Assembly: GCF_014701235.1 (NCBI RefSeq)
Contig: NZ_AP022873.1
Span: forward strand, 1,736,001 to 1,800,000
Direction: 5' to 3'
DNA: 64,000 bases
Source: Dissulfurispira thermophila
Lineage (GTDB): Bacteria; Nitrospirota; Thermodesulfovibrionia; Thermodesulfovibrionales; Dissulfurispiraceae
A program made the translations under genes and the position numbers. This document shows positions 1 to 7,908 of this stretch, in pieces. Positions within the stretch are counted from its first letter, which is position 1, and the number at the start of each line of letters is the position of its first letter. The notes beneath the pieces are model-generated. The model worked only from the letters and a program-made list of their open reading frames with translations, was not told where the DNA came from and searched no databases.

Positions 1-122
1 TTTGCAAGACTTGCTAATTTGATAAAAACAAAAGGGCTGAAAGGTGAAGATCAGGCTGAAGGCTTAAGATTAGGCTCAAGGCATTAGGTCTGATGTTTTT
101 TTAAGACTATTTTATGTCCTTC

Positions 123-206
123 AGCCTAAAGCCTATTTACCCCCTTCACCCCTTCACCATCATTTAACCCATTTTATCCTTGTTTTAATAGAAATAGCAT
201 TTAAAC
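123..206. repeat. Long direct repeat, left copy (partner at 14305-14404)
   Basis: This stretch begins with AGCCTAAAGCCTATTTACCC and ends with AGCATTTAAAC. It matches 14305-14404 almost base for base; the right copy has about 16 extra bases made of CAATTCAC-like units and two or three substitutions. It is preceded, like the right copy, by AGGCTGAAGGCT-type degenerate repeats (about 36-90). The two copies bracket the accessory region with the CRISPR array and both restriction-modification pairs. No recombinase gene or tRNA is visible beside either copy. Confidence 0.85.
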
Positions 207-213
207 ATTGTAG

Positions 214-235
214 GGGCGAACCTATGTGTTCGCCC
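214..235. repeat. REP-like palindrome
   Basis: GGGCGAAC (214-221) and GTTCGCCC (228-235) form a perfect 8-bp stem with a 6-base loop, preceded by TAG. This type of GGGGCGAAC palindrome occurs as a dispersed intergenic repeat in many bacterial genomes. No function can be read from it here. Confidence 0.7.
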
Positions 236-242
236 ATTTCAC

Positions 243-513
243 TTGCCAATTATAATATCCATAGCACAACTAATTGTTCAGGATAAAGAAAACACCTTTG
301 TTTTTCTCTGTATAAATGGTCAAATATTCTATGTAGCTATAAAATCAACTAAAACAAGTAAAACTAATTTCATCACATCATTACGATTGGCAAAAAAAAG
401 AAGATGTCCAAAAAATAATTAAAAAAGGAAAGATAATAAAAAAACGAATTATAGATAGGGCTGCGCCTGGTAGCCCTGTGGGACCTATGCAGCGAACTCC
501 CCGTCCTCGCTAA
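243..513 (+). pseudogene. Decayed ORF, C-terminal half of an unknown protein with a poly-A frameshift
   Basis: Reading from TTG at 243 gives an open frame encoding segments such as TFVFLCING, FYVAIKSTK and NFITSLRLAKK, up to an A8 tract near 393. In that frame it then stops quickly. A one-base shift in the A tract opens another frame (EDVQKIIKKGKI...) to TAA at 511-513. The composition KSTK...NFITS...AKKEDV loosely resembles C-termini of small RelE/Barnase-like phage nucleases, but I cannot confirm that. No start codon or ribosome binding site is evident, so this is probably a fragment. The codon-like structure in both parts is the only support. Confidence 0.3.
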
Positions 514-622
514 AAGAAGTTAACATTAAAGTTAACTTCTGTGGATCTGCATCCATAAGGATTTCAATCCCCTTTTTGAGAGCCAGGCACTCTCTCAGCC
601 TTTCGCCGGGAGATTTTTCCAT
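485..622 (-). CDS. Hypothetical 45-residue protein
   Basis: ATG at 622 follows AAGGACCC, a short-spaced Shine-Dalgarno-like element, and the frame runs to TAG at 485-487. The peptide starts MEKSPGERLRECLALKKG and ends SEDGEFAA; it is charged and helix-prone, with no signal peptide or membrane segment. A 10-bp perfect inverted repeat, AGAAGTTAAC/GTTAACTTCT (515-540), lies inside the coding part. It overlaps the 3' end of the decayed plus-strand ORF. I do not recognise the family. It could be a real small gene or a leftover fragment of a mobile element. Confidence 0.35.
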   Translation of the reverse strand: MEKSPGERLRECLALKKGIEILMDADPQKLTLMLTSFSEDGEFAA

Positions 623-745
623 GGGTCCTTATCTAAATAAGATAAAAGCAACAGTGGAGATGGCAACCTCCATGAACTCATCTCCTGCTTAAAGCAGAAG
701 GTTCAGCCAGCCTGACCTGTTGCTCCGTTTCAGTCCCGCGAACGG

Positions 746-1123
746 TCAGAAGATTAGGCTATAGACTGAAGGCTTAAGATTTGATTTTTGAAGGCTCCAT
801 AATAACTTACCCACTTCTTCTATTATCGCCATTAATTCCTTTATGGTTGCCTCATCTATATAATCTAAATCAACAGAGAATTCTAAAAGATATTACACTT
901 CTGCTATTGAACCAAGGGCTATGTCTATAAAATGAATAAACTCTTTCTTGCTCTTTCTGTTGTAGCCTTCAACTATGTTTGTTGGAATTGATAAAACTGC
1001 CCTCCTTATTTGAGAGGTTAATGCGTATTGTTCATGCCTTGGAAAACTTTCAATTAATCTATAAACCATCAATGCAAGCTGATGAGCCTTTTGCCAGACA
1101 ATAAGGTTTTTATAATTAGCCAT
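746..1123 (-). pseudogene. Four-helix bundle protein (S23/IVP family), interrupted by a nonsense codon
   Basis: The first 76 codons encode a typical four-helix bundle protein (23S rRNA intervening-sequence protein family): YKNLIVWQKAHQLALMVYRL, QIRRAVLSIPTNIVEGYNR, FIHFIDIALGSIAEV. The frame stops at TAA (893-895) and then continues open for 48 more codons (YLLEFSVDLDYIDEATIKEL...EEVGKLLW) to TGA at 746-748. That gives about 125 residues, the family's normal length. A single G-to-T change turning GAA (Glu) into TAA explains the break. Because the codon is TAA, selenocysteine recoding is not an option. Function of the family is unknown; it is often found near 23S rRNA or in accessory DNA. Confidence 0.8.
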
Positions 1124-1297
1124 CTAATGTTATACCATTTTCTTCAGCCTTTAGCCTAAAGCCTAAAGCCTGCCTTTTACTCGCAATCCCTTCAGCCCAG
1201 CAAGGCTGGAGTGAAAGATAGGCTGGAGTGAAAGATAAAGTGAAATAAAGTCCATTGCTCCTTTTCACTTTATCTTTGGCTCCGCCGTAGGCGGGCT

Positions 1298-1890
1298 GTC
1301 GCAGTCCCTTCTAAATGAGGTCTTCTTTCCTATCGGTGGGCAGTATAGATACACTGAAAAATATACCAAGTCGCAGTCCCTTCTAAATGAGGTCTTCTTT
1401 CCTATGGATAAAGGAGTAAAGAAGTTCACCCTCAGGTCGCAGTCCCTTCTAAATGAGGTCTTCTTTCCTATAAAGGGAGACTCTTTATCACCTTGACCCC
1501 TCAGGTCGCAGTCCCTTCTAAATGAGGTCTTCTTTCCTATGGTATGAGGTGATAATAGAATAATCGGGGCTCGGGTCGCAGTCCCTTCTAAATGAGGTCT
1601 TCTTTCCTATATTGATGTAAAAGAAATATACGGCGGAGAAACGTCGCAGTCCCTTCTAAATGAGGTCTTCTTTCCTATGAACTTAAGGATATTTAAAAGT
1701 GGTGACATAGTGTCGCAGTCCCTTCTAAATGAGGTCTTCTTTCCTATGAATATAGAGCTGAAGTTATAGCATAACCCCATAAGAGTCGCAATCCCTTCTA
1801 AATGAGGTCTTCTTTCCTATATCTAATAGAATTATATCCTTAATTAGGATGCACGTCGCAGTCCCTTCTAAATGAGGTCTTCTTTCCTAT
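1298..1890 (-). CRISPR. CRISPR array, 9 repeats and 8 spacers, no cas genes in the window
   Basis: Nine 36-bp repeats start at 1298, 1370, 1436, 1505, 1575, 1643, 1712, 1785 and 1855. On the plus strand each begins GTCGCAGTCC and ends CTTCTTTCCTAT. All are identical except the eighth (1785-1820), which has CAATCCC for CAGTCCC. Spacers are 30 to 37 bp and all different. Read on the minus strand the repeat ends in AGGGACTGCGAC, like the AGGGATTGNNAC ends of many type I/III repeats. This suggests minus-strand transcription with the leader to the right. No cas gene lies within the window, so the array is orphan here or depends on a locus elsewhere. Confidence 0.97.
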
Positions 1891-2110
1891 AGCACCCCCT
1901 GAAATTATCCCTATATTTCAATAGGTTACAAAGAGGGTTGTTGACATTTTCTGTCACTGCTATAGTAAGTGAAAAAATATTTCTAAAATGTTTTAGGATC
2001 ACAGTTGTCAAAGAACTACTTTATAAATACCATATTATAAATACCATAATAACTTTGATTAGTCAATACCCTGTATAAGATATTGATTTTAAAATAAATT
2101 CACTCAAAGA
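1891..2110 (-). promoter_or_regulatory. Probable CRISPR leader region
   Basis: About 220 bp of AT-rich, non-coding DNA adjoins the last repeat. On the minus strand it contains TTGACA followed about 17 bases later by TTTTAG, a weak promoter-like pair pointing into the array. The assignment rests on repeat orientation and AT-richness only; the opposite flank (1200-1297) is less AT-rich. Confidence 0.4.
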
Positions 2111-2266
2111 CTTTTTCGAAAATCCTATTTCACTTTCCTCAAAAAATCGATTTTCGAAGATTGCCTTTTTTGCCTCATGGCAACCTCTTGATTTATAAAT
2201 AAATTTTTTTGCCCTGAAATCGTCATTAAGTCAGTCATCCTGATGGCAAATGCCTGAAGGCTCTCA

Positions 2267-2692
2267 TTAGAATTTATTATGGTATGCAGAATAAAGACCT
2301 TTTCGTGCAATGTGGTATTGCCCATTAATTAATCTTCCGTTCACATGAATCGGATAGCAACTACCAATACCTTCAGACAGTTCATCAATTGGTATTATTA
2401 TATTACATGACTTGCATCTCATATATTCTTTATCAAAAGCAAATCCAAGCCCAGAATTAAAACATCTGCGGCACCTATTCAGATAAGCATGTGTCTGCCC
2501 TTTAACCTTGATAACAAAAAATTCAATGGTTGTATCATCTATCTTTGTTTTATAAAAAATAGGTGATTTTTCTGTAAGATTATCAATATTGATAACTACA
2601 TCTTCACCAACTGTTGACGGCTCTAAAAACGAAATCTTCTGAGAGCATGAGATGAGGAATAAAAAAATCGCAAAAAACAAAAAGAGTCTCAT
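2267..2692 (-). CDS. DUF2318 lipoprotein, metal-binding
   Basis: A 141-residue protein with a hydrophobic N-terminus and lipobox (FLISC, Cys16), so probably a periplasm-facing lipoprotein. The mature part carries two CxxC pairs (Cys74/77 in RCRRC, Cys93/96 in RCKSC) and Cys112, the signature of DUF2318 domains. DUF2318 proteins are found with periplasmic iron-uptake systems (for example the Campylobacter p19/ftr1 locus), next to FtsX-like permeases and an ATPase. Here the stop-side gene order is permease, ATPase, DUF2318, with a 4-bp overlap to the ATPase gene, so the three are co-translated. A role in iron handling is inferred from that context; no ftr1 or p19 gene is present here. Confidence 0.8.
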   Translation of the reverse strand: MRLFLFFAIFLFLISCSQKISFLEPSTVGEDVVINIDNLTEKSPIFYKTKIDDTTIEFFVIKVKGQTHAYLNRCRRCFNSGLGFAFDKEYMRCKSCNIIIPIDELSEGIGSCYPIHVNGRLINGQYHIARKGLYSAYHNKF

Positions 2693-3369
2693 AGTTCATG
2701 GATTGAGCCGCTGACCATCCTTAGGCGACGGTCTGTTTGCATAGCAAGGTCATTATTGTGCGTTACCATTATAAATGTTATGTTGTTTTTCTTGTTCATA
2801 CTTTTAAAAAACTGCATCATTTCTATTTCTGTCTCTTCATCGAGATCTCCAGTAGGTTCATCAGCGAGTATTACCTCGGGGTCATTCATAAATGCCCTCG
2901 CTATTGCAATGCGCCTCTGCTGCCCACCAGAAAGCTGCGACGGATAGGCATTTATCTTATCACCGAGTCCGACCATTCTTATAAGTTCTTCTGCTTTTTT
3001 TTCTACTGACTCTGTTGGTAGCTTTTTATTCCTGAAGAGATTAGGAAGCATCAGATTTTCCTTAGCAGTTAATACAGGTAAAAGGCTTGCAAACTGAAAC
3101 ATAAAACCAACACTCACACACCTGTATTCTGACAATTCATTACTTGAAAATTTATTTATATCCTTACCATTAAACAAAATATTTCCTGATGTCGGAGTCG
3201 TGATGCCACCAATTATTGAAAGCAAAGTGGTTTTCCCTGACCCTGAATGCCCTACTATAGAGAGAAACTCTCCTTTATCTACTGCAAGTGATACATTATC
3301 CACTGCCTTTAAATGTTCATTACCAAGAGAATATACTTTTGTAACATTCTTAACCTCAATCTGTGCCAT
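2689..3369 (-). CDS. ABC transporter ATP-binding protein, LolD/MacB type
   Basis: A 226-residue ATPase with Walker A GHSGSGKTT (about 40-48), signature LSGGQQRRIAIARA, Walker B VILADEPTGDLD and the switch histidine in VTHNND. It is full length for the MacB/LolD family. It lies directly between the FtsX-like permease gene (1-bp gap) and the DUF2318 lipoprotein gene (4-bp overlap), so it should power that permease. The MacB-type class works by transmembrane signalling (mechanotransmission) rather than bulk substrate channels. The substrate is unknown; the partner suggests a metal or cell-envelope role. Confidence 0.93.
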   Translation of the reverse strand: MAQIEVKNVTKVYSLGNEHLKAVDNVSLAVDKGEFLSIVGHSGSGKTTLLSIIGGITTPTSGNILFNGKDINKFSSNELSEYRCVSVGFMFQFASLLPVLTAKENLMLPNLFRNKKLPTESVEKKAEELIRMVGLGDKINAYPSQLSGGQQRRIAIARAFMNDPEVILADEPTGDLDEETEIEMMQFFKSMNKKNNITFIMVTHNNDLAMQTDRRLRMVSGSIHEL

Positions 3370-3370
3370 A

Positions 3371-4561
3371 TCAGTCCTCCTTTATAATTACAAGTGGCTC
3401 AAGCCTCCTTAATCTCATAATAGGAGACAATGCCCCTGCCATACATATGCCTATTCCTGATAGAAGTCCAACTACTGCAATAAAAATATATTCATATACA
3501 GAAAGGTTGACTGGTAGATTTTTAAATATTGTGAACCATTTTGACAATATTCTATAAAGAAACTCTCCCACAACAATACCTACAGCCCCACCTATAAATC
3601 CAACAAAAACAATTTCTATTAAAAAAAGGCTTACTACATGCCTTTCCTTTGCCCCTATAGCCCGCATAATACCTATCTCCTTTGCTCTTTCATTGGCAAT
3701 AGCAGAAAACATAGACCATGTTAGGAATAGCGATAAAATTATCGCAAGGACTATCATAATTGTAAATATCATATTAATATCTTTCAAGGTAGTTATTATA
3801 TTCTTACCAATATCCTTTCGTGCTACTGCATCAACCTCGATTATAGAATCCTCTATCTCCCTGGCAACTTTATAGGGGTCATATCCGCTTTGCACTTTAG
3901 CAAATATTATAGATATTTTGCCAGGCTTAAAATCAGCAATAGTGCTTTTATTTAATATATCTTTGAGACTATCTTCTGTAACAAATAATGCATTATCAAG
4001 TCCGGTAGCAGTCTTGTCAAGGACGCCCACTATTTTAAATGCATTTCCAAATAAAGAGACATCTACAAGTCCTACATCTATATTAAATGCAGACTCTGAA
4101 CCTGCTATTGCCTCGCCTCTTTTAATCTTTCCCCTCATATCCTCCTTTAGCCATGGTTTAACAATAAAATCAGTATCCTGATCAAATACAACAACCATAG
4201 ACTCCGGCACACTACAGCATAAAGATGTAAGAGTTACCAGATATGTCTGGTGCGTAACTGCCCTAATGCCTTTAATCGCTTTTATCTTATCCAAGACATT
4301 CCTGTCCATATAAAATGATTTAACCCTGTTTTCAAGCAGTATATCTTCAGCAGCACCTCTTGAACCAGTGGGAACTATTATAAGGTCTGCACCGAGTCTT
4401 TCTGACATAAGTTTTATACTCGAGCTTACCCTCCTGCCAAATGCAAGGGAAAAGACCAATGCAGCCACCAGTAAAGAGACAGCACTAATCAATATCGCTG
4501 TCCTCAACGATTTTCTTCTAAGATTTCTTATTGCAAAGACAAAGAGATTAAATTGATGCAT
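3371..4561 (-). CDS. FtsX/MacB-like ABC permease
   Basis: A 396-residue membrane protein. One N-terminal transmembrane helix (about 20-42) is followed by a large extracytoplasmic domain (about 45-260) and three C-terminal helices (about 263-290, 310-335, 355-380), the FtsX-like layout. The conserved cytoplasmic loop NERAKEIGIMRAIGAKERHV is present before the second helix pair. It is the promoter-proximal gene of the permease-ATPase-DUF2318 set. The family's members in iron-associated loci (Campylobacter Cj1661/1662-like) usually come as two permeases; only one is seen here, so it may act as a homodimer. Confidence 0.88.
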   Translation of the reverse strand: MHQFNLFVFAIRNLRRKSLRTAILISAVSLLVAALVFSLAFGRRVSSSIKLMSERLGADLIIVPTGSRGAAEDILLENRVKSFYMDRNVLDKIKAIKGIRAVTHQTYLVTLTSLCCSVPESMVVVFDQDTDFIVKPWLKEDMRGKIKRGEAIAGSESAFNIDVGLVDVSLFGNAFKIVGVLDKTATGLDNALFVTEDSLKDILNKSTIADFKPGKISIIFAKVQSGYDPYKVAREIEDSIIEVDAVARKDIGKNIITTLKDINMIFTIMIVLAIILSLFLTWSMFSAIANERAKEIGIMRAIGAKERHVVSLFLIEIVFVGFIGGAVGIVVGEFLYRILSKWFTIFKNLPVNLSVYEYIFIAVVGLLSGIGICMAGALSPIMRLRRLEPLVIIKED

Positions 4562-4599
4562 TTTTTAAATAGGTTAAGGTTGATGGGTGAATGGGTGAA

Positions 4600-4656
4600 T
4601 GTGGTGAAGTGGTGAAGTGGCAGTGTCTTTTTATCTTCACCTCTTCACCACTTTGC
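4600..4656. terminator. Hairpin between the permease and beta-propeller genes
   Basis: AAGTGGTGAAG and CTTCACCTCTTCACCACTT-like arms can pair across about 17 bases. It belongs to the GGTGAA/TTCACC low-complexity repeat family seen also at 137-160, 14330-14360, 22905-22925 and 34688-34717. It could terminate the beta-propeller transcript, but lacks a clear U-run. Confidence 0.35.
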
Positions 4657-4662
4657 CTTTAT

Positions 4663-5787
4663 TTATTTATAGTTGGCATCTATGCCACAGAGAACTGCAC
4701 TTCTATCTCCAAGCCCCATTCCTTTATGGCATCCTACACATACAGATACTTGTTTGCCAACAATCTTTTTAGCCTCAAAATCATAAAGCTGCACCATGCC
4801 ATCAGTTATATTCTTGCCATGGATTGGTTTTCCTTCTACATCACAACCTTCAGTAGCCTGCCTAATTGTCATAATAGCATATTTACCATCAGGGGTGGGC
4901 ATAATATCATGCACTTGACCATCAACCATCTTTTCATCTACAAGCTTTAATGTATTTGCATCCATAATCCATATCCTGTCAGCAGCAGATTGGAAGATAT
5001 ACTTATCATCTTTGCTAAAATACTGTCTGAAGGGAATAGTTTTACCCGGCTCACCTGTGTGAGAATTTCTTGCAATAACCTTCCATTCACCTTTTTCCAG
5101 TGAAGGAATATCCACAATAACAAAATCTGCCTTGCCTGTGCCCTTTCCATCTTTGAGTTCATTTATAGCGAGCAAGAGTTTTTTATTGTCATTTGAGCTT
5201 ACTCCATGAACAAACTGATATGTCCCTGCCTTAAATCCAATGTCACTTACATACATCCGTCTTTTGTGCTCAAGTGTCTTTTTGTCAAAAATATCTACAT
5301 ACCCTTCACTGCCCATAAATATAGGCATATAGTAATTTTTGCTCTGGGCTGATGCACAATATACAGGCGGCTTTTTTGCTGGAGACCTTGGATCTGGGTC
5401 CATTGCAACATCTTTAATCACATTGCCTGTCTTCAAATCAGTCTTTCCGACATGCTGCTTTCCATTGGGGTCTAAGACATAGGTGGACCAAAAGAGTGTG
5501 TTATGGTCTTGATTATCAATCCTTGGGTCATGAGTTGGATGTGTCTTTTTATCGCCAATAACAACCCTGTCAAGGCTATTTATTTTTATGGGATTATCTG
5601 TGTTGTTTGGGTCAATCATTACATCAGCCTTTGCAAAATGACCACCCATACCTGCTACATAAATCGTAGCTGAATAGTGCTTTTTAGCTGCAGTTGCAAC
5701 AGAAGTCTTTGAATCAATCACACTAAAGGCAAGATAACCTGTTAATACAATCGTTAATGCCAAGCATGCAACTAACCATTTTTTCAT
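4663..5787 (-). CDS. Periplasmic beta-propeller protein with a C-terminal c-type heme motif
   Basis: 374 residues. The N-terminus is a signal peptide or anchor (WLVACLALTIVLTGYLAFSV). The body contains repeated WD/YVTN-like strands (VDIFDKKTLEHKRRMYV, IWIMDANTLKLVDE, GMVQLYDFEAKKIVG), typical of a beta-propeller. Near the C-terminus CVGCH (350-354) is a CxxCH heme c attachment site. The combination resembles cytochrome cd1/NirF-like propellers, but no d1-heme ligand pattern can be asserted. It stands alone, well spaced from both neighbours, with AGGAGG-like GGGAGGAAAAA just before ATG. Likely an electron-transfer or heme-binding periplasmic protein; the substrate is unknown. Confidence 0.75.
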   Translation of the reverse strand: MKKWLVACLALTIVLTGYLAFSVIDSKTSVATAAKKHYSATIYVAGMGGHFAKADVMIDPNNTDNPIKINSLDRVVIGDKKTHPTHDPRIDNQDHNTLFWSTYVLDPNGKQHVGKTDLKTGNVIKDVAMDPDPRSPAKKPPVYCASAQSKNYYMPIFMGSEGYVDIFDKKTLEHKRRMYVSDIGFKAGTYQFVHGVSSNDNKKLLLAINELKDGKGTGKADFVIVDIPSLEKGEWKVIARNSHTGEPGKTIPFRQYFSKDDKYIFQSAADRIWIMDANTLKLVDEKMVDGQVHDIMPTPDGKYAIMTIRQATEGCDVEGKPIHGKNITDGMVQLYDFEAKKIVGKQVSVCVGCHKGMGLGDRSAVLCGIDANYK

Positions 5788-5961
5788 TTTTTCCTCCCCG
5801 TTTTTATTATTTTGGTTTTTAGCTATTTTTAGTCAGATGTTAACTACAATGCAAATTAAATTAATAACCCCTATCCTTTTATCCTTTTCCTTGCATCACC
5901 TCCGATATAATTCAAATTATAACTCAATATACATAAAAAATACCACAAGTAATTCCATATG

Positions 5962-6865
5962 TCAACATATCCCCTCCCCCAAAAAAAATAGGGTGGTTTT
6001 ATTTTTCATTGCACAGGCTTTTCTCTCACTCTCTCTTTTCACCTCCTCTCTCTCCATGAGGTTTGGAAATGCAATAGGTCTAAGGCTTGTGATATATGCA
6101 ATAGGGTTTTTTACATAGACTGGGTCTATCTTGAATGTCTCGCAGAGATAGAGAAAGAAGTCAGCCCTTTCAGGATACCTAAAGACAGTGTCCTTAAGCT
6201 GTGTGGCATCAAGATATGAAAACTCTGTTTTTAGTCTCTCAAATATTCTCTCTCTTAGAGAGATGTCTTTATAGATGTCTTTAAAGATGTCTTTTAGCAA
6301 AGACTGTGCCAAGCCAGATGACTCATTGTAATTATTGAGCTTTTCAGGCTCTTTTTGATCTGAATTTGTTGCCCGCTTTTCCACAAAATGTGGTTCGCTT
6401 TTCCACAAAATGTGGTTCGCTTTTACACAAAATGTGGTTCGCTTTTACACAATCTGTAGCCCGCTTTTCCACAATTTGTGGTTCGCTTTTACACAAAATG
6501 TGGTCTGCTTTTACACAATCTGAGGTCTGCTTTTTTAATGGATTGTATCGTCGTTGGTCTATCTGCCATGTGGTGTAATCCTTGTTAAGTTGATATGTGT
6601 AATCTGCAACTTGATGTATAACATTAGCAAGTATTAGTCGCCTTATGGTTTTGTAAATAGTCGATCCATGTTCACTGCTCAATCCCGTTACCTGATGAAA
6701 GTCTTTCACCGTTAGCCTTGCCTCTTTCTTATGCCAGCCATAGCTGTAGCGTATTATCGCCAGCAATATCCTGAATTCTCTGCCTGTAAATTCAGTTGCA
6801 AGCATTGCGTCTAATAGCTCATTTGCAATCCTTGTATATCCATTTTCCACCTGTGGTGAAGCCAT
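5962..6865 (-). pseudogene. Lambda O-like replication initiator, split by a frameshift in internal iterons
   Basis: ATG at 6865 is preceded by AAGGAGG with ideal spacing. The N-terminal part (PQVENGYTRIANELLDAML, EFRILLAIIRYSYGWHKKE, a winged helix) matches the phage lambda replication protein O N-terminal family. Then come seven 22-bp repeats (6375-6528), after which this frame ends at TGA 6344-6346. A second open frame from the repeats to 5962 encodes the missing C-terminal part (SLLKDIFKDIYKDISLRERI...). The two frames differ by +1, and 22 mod 3 is 1. Removing exactly one repeat, or adding two, would therefore join them into a 309-residue protein, close to lambda O (about 300). In lambda the origin iterons also lie inside gene O. 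So this is a phage-type initiator gene with its own origin, currently out of frame. Confidence 0.75.
6375..6528. repeat. Seven tandem 22-bp iterons, probable replication origin
   Basis: Units start at 6375, 6397, 6419, 6441, 6463, 6485 and 6507, each exactly 22 bp, with a partial unit at 6529. The typical unit is GCTTTTCCACAAAATGTGG followed by TTC. Most copies hold a palindrome CCACA-AAA-TGTGG, comparable in design to the dyad-symmetric lambda ori iterons. Copies vary mainly at the C/A after CTTTT and in the palindrome centre. The flank on the 3' side of the gene also carries three AGATGTCTTT repeats (about 6262-6295). Confidence 0.9.
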
Positions 6866-6991
6866 TTTAAAAGCCTCCTTACAGTCTATAACGAGATGTT
6901 CTATAAGCCACAAAAGACACTACAGCAATACAAATACCCTTATGACCGTAATACAAATACTGTGCCTGTTCCTACGCCTGCAAACTAACAA

Positions 6992-7035
6992 ATAAAAAAA
7001 AACAGGCTGGTGGATAATCAACTCCACCAGCCTGT
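6992..7035 (-). terminator. Intrinsic terminator of lipoprotein copy 1
   Basis: On the plus strand an A-run (AATAAAAAAAA) precedes a 13-bp perfect stem, ACAGGCTGGTGGA (7002-7014) and TCCACCAGCCTGT (7023-7035), with an 8-base loop. Read on the minus strand it is a hairpin followed by a U-run, just downstream of the lipoprotein gene. Confidence 0.9.
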
Positions 7036-7051
7036 CTATTGTTATATAACT

Positions 7052-7657
7052 TTATTCAACCTTTTCTACTTCATTTGTTATCTTATCCACAGGCACTCCT
7101 GACAATATCTCTTTAACCTGCCTTGCGAGGATTGCACAGACTAACGGATATTGTTTTGTAGCTGCTCTATTATCATTCCAAAATACTTCAGTGTTGGTTT
7201 TTGCATATAAAGTATATATCTTACCATTAGGAGCAGTAAGGTCGTAATCAATGCGCATATATCCGCGTACCGGCCAAACCCCCTGTGATACTATTTTATT
7301 TAGCCTTATTTTTATAGCCTTATTGTTAGCATCTTTATCCTCAAAGACAGTCTTTGCATTCTTAAATTCCTTTCTTAATGCATTTGCAACGCATAGCTCT
7401 ACATCGCCGTGGTATACAGGGCTATCAAGCGCTGGTGTTCCGAGAGGAGCTTTCGCTTTTTCATCCATCAAAAGTGGTGTAACAATAAACTCAATATCAG
7501 GGTTTTGTGGCTGTTTATCAAGCCCAAGGTCTTTAATACATTCTTCTCTTGTCATGCATTCTGTGCCTGTGATTTTGTGATTAATATGTAGTGTGCCGCA
7601 ACCTGTTAATACTATTACTACAAATCCTAACACTAAAACCCTCAAAAAAGTATTCAT
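7052..7657 (-). CDS. Hypothetical lipoprotein, duplicated (copy 1)
   Basis: 201 residues from ATG 7657, which is preceded by AGGAGGTTAT. The N-terminus is a signal peptide with lipobox VLTGC (Cys19). The mature part has TECMTREECIKDLGL and a later segment with CAILARQVKEIL; no domain is recognised. It differs from the copy at 10487-11092 at 17 of 201 positions by my count (about 92% identity). The similarity extends through the upstream region to about 7735 and through the terminator to about 6985, so the whole transcription unit is duplicated. Likely envelope-anchored in the periplasm; function unknown. Confidence 0.8.
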   Translation of the reverse strand: MNTFLRVLVLGFVVIVLTGCGTLHINHKITGTECMTREECIKDLGLDKQPQNPDIEFIVTPLLMDEKAKAPLGTPALDSPVYHGDVELCVANALRKEFKNAKTVFEDKDANNKAIKIRLNKIVSQGVWPVRGYMRIDYDLTAPNGKIYTLYAKTNTEVFWNDNRAATKQYPLVCAILARQVKEILSGVPVDKITNEVEKVE

Positions 7658-7794
7658 ATAACCTCCTAAAAATGTTTCTTGTTTATATATAAAGAGAAAG
7701 CGTGAAAAAATCAAGCGATTTGAATTTTTTTGATAAATAATTACGCTGTGTTAATATATATATTATTAAGATAAACAATTGGAGTGTGAATAAA

Positions 7795-7908
7795 ATGACC
7801 ACAAAATTTGTGAAATCTGTTCAACGCAGCAAAAGGCTTAATGATTTAGATGGCAAGGAGTGGGTTAAATGCACAAGGAGTTATTTAAGCGATGACAAAA
7901 GAGGATAA
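7795..7908 (+). CDS. Short ORF resembling the N-terminus of DNA methyltransferases
   Basis: A 37-codon frame, MTTKFVKSVQRSKRLNDLDG..., ends 17 bases inside the methylase gene in another frame. The segment QRSKRLNDLDGKEWVK resembles an N-terminal motif (LNxLDGKEW) that I associate with some site-specific DNA methyltransferases. Here it is separate from the methylase, so it may be a leftover of an earlier methylase, or a translated leader coupled to the next start. GGAGTG lies 7-12 bases before the ATG. Confidence 0.4.
   Translation: MTTKFVKSVQRSKRLNDLDGKEWVKCTRSYLSDDKRG

Noticed and set aside
678-745. Minus-strand frame RGTETEQQVRLAEPSAL with an overlapping CTGCTTTAAGCAG hairpin, reminiscent of a TnpB (IS200/IS605) C-terminus
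   Set aside because: Only about 20 codons and one small hairpin remain, with no further TnpB sequence; not enough to call a mobile element.
2125-2325. 66-codon minus-strand frame downstream of the DUF2318 gene
   Set aside because: Overlaps the DUF2318 3' end, no Shine-Dalgarno, no recognisable motif.
5840-5961. Five-codon frame (ATGCAAGGAAAAGGATAA on the minus strand) after a strong GGAGGTG upstream of the beta-propeller gene
   Set aside because: Could be a leader peptide, but nothing links it to regulation; too short to support.
6366-6578. Plus-strand frame across the iterons
   Set aside because: Arises from the 22-bp tandem repeats read in rotating frames; no start context and the winged-helix gene is on the other strand.
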